Positions 63,983 to 64,000 of a stretch of DNA of 64,000 nt are shown one piece after another. This DNA is from Ananas comosus (taxonomy: Eukaryota; Streptophyta; Magnoliopsida; Poales; Bromeliaceae). Position 1 is the first letter of the stretch. Every line of letters begins with the position of its first letter. Made by a program: the position numbers and the translations under genes. The DNA is taken from contig NC_033622.1 in the NCBI RefSeq assembly GCF_001540865.1, positions 16,870,078-16,934,077 of the forward strand, in the 5' to 3' direction. Under the pieces are notes generated by a model. It was not told where the DNA came from. It searched no databases and was given only the letters and a program-made list of their open reading frames with translations.

Positions 63983-64000
63983 GTATATGTATATGTATAT
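63024..64000. repeat. Spacer with dispersed repeat and terminal (AT)n
   Basis: No gene. An inverted copy of the dispersed AT-rich repeat lies at about 63700-63915 (GGTTGGTTGAATAGTAT on plus), and the window ends in a long (AT)n/(TGTATA)n microsatellite from 63916. Confidence 0.65.

Overview
The window is nuclear DNA of a flowering plant. Its genes carry many short GT-AG introns, its AT-rich spacers hold plant-type transposons (CACTA, Tourist-like and hAT MITEs, TRIM LTR elements, a tRNA-derived SINE and its LINE), and every recognised product is a plant protein family. The GC-rich first exon of the OEP16 gene against a plainer second exon fits a commelinid monocot. The species cannot be fixed from this sequence.

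Layout. 1-1014: truncated Ty3/gypsy gag. 1016-6400: gene-free, with a CACTA element and a TRIM element that carries a nested MITE. 6460-12844: a SABATH carboxyl methyltransferase locus. After the five-N gap at 7884-7888, about 4 kb (7889 to roughly 11,950) is written backwards without being complemented. Read from high to low coordinate it gives a second SABATH promoter and exons 1, 2 and part of 3. 13586-21687 (-): one very large gene, seven coding exons, 2,388 codons, encoding FAD oxidoreductase - fatty acyl-AMP ligase - acyl carrier domain - membrane/hexapeptide segments - catalase-like haem domain - membrane/hexapeptide segment. 24685-26112 (-): OEP16-3-type PRAT channel protein. 27071-30836 (+): CDK5RAP3/C53. 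31636-60936 (-): four tandem GH1 beta-glucosidases (called BGLU-1 to BGLU-4 here), three intact and one lacking two exons. 61000-64000: gene-free repeats.

How the genes relate. OEP16-3 and CDK5RAP3 are housekeeping genes in a head-to-head pair. The four beta-glucosidases come from local duplication; BGLU-3 and BGLU-4 are the closest pair. The large FAD-FAAL-ACP-catalase-like gene is the most unusual coding feature. Its modules suggest an acyl group activated as acyl-AMP, held on a carrier domain at a membrane, and handled by redox domains, but substrate and product cannot be read from sequence. Every exon set reported as complete was joined at splice signals and checked to give a whole number of codons with no internal stop seen.

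Assembly caution. Ns occur at 1015, 7884-7888, 23450, 40889 and 44500. At least three of these sit next to structural anomalies: the reversed segment, an inverted triplicate, and the missing BGLU-2 exons.
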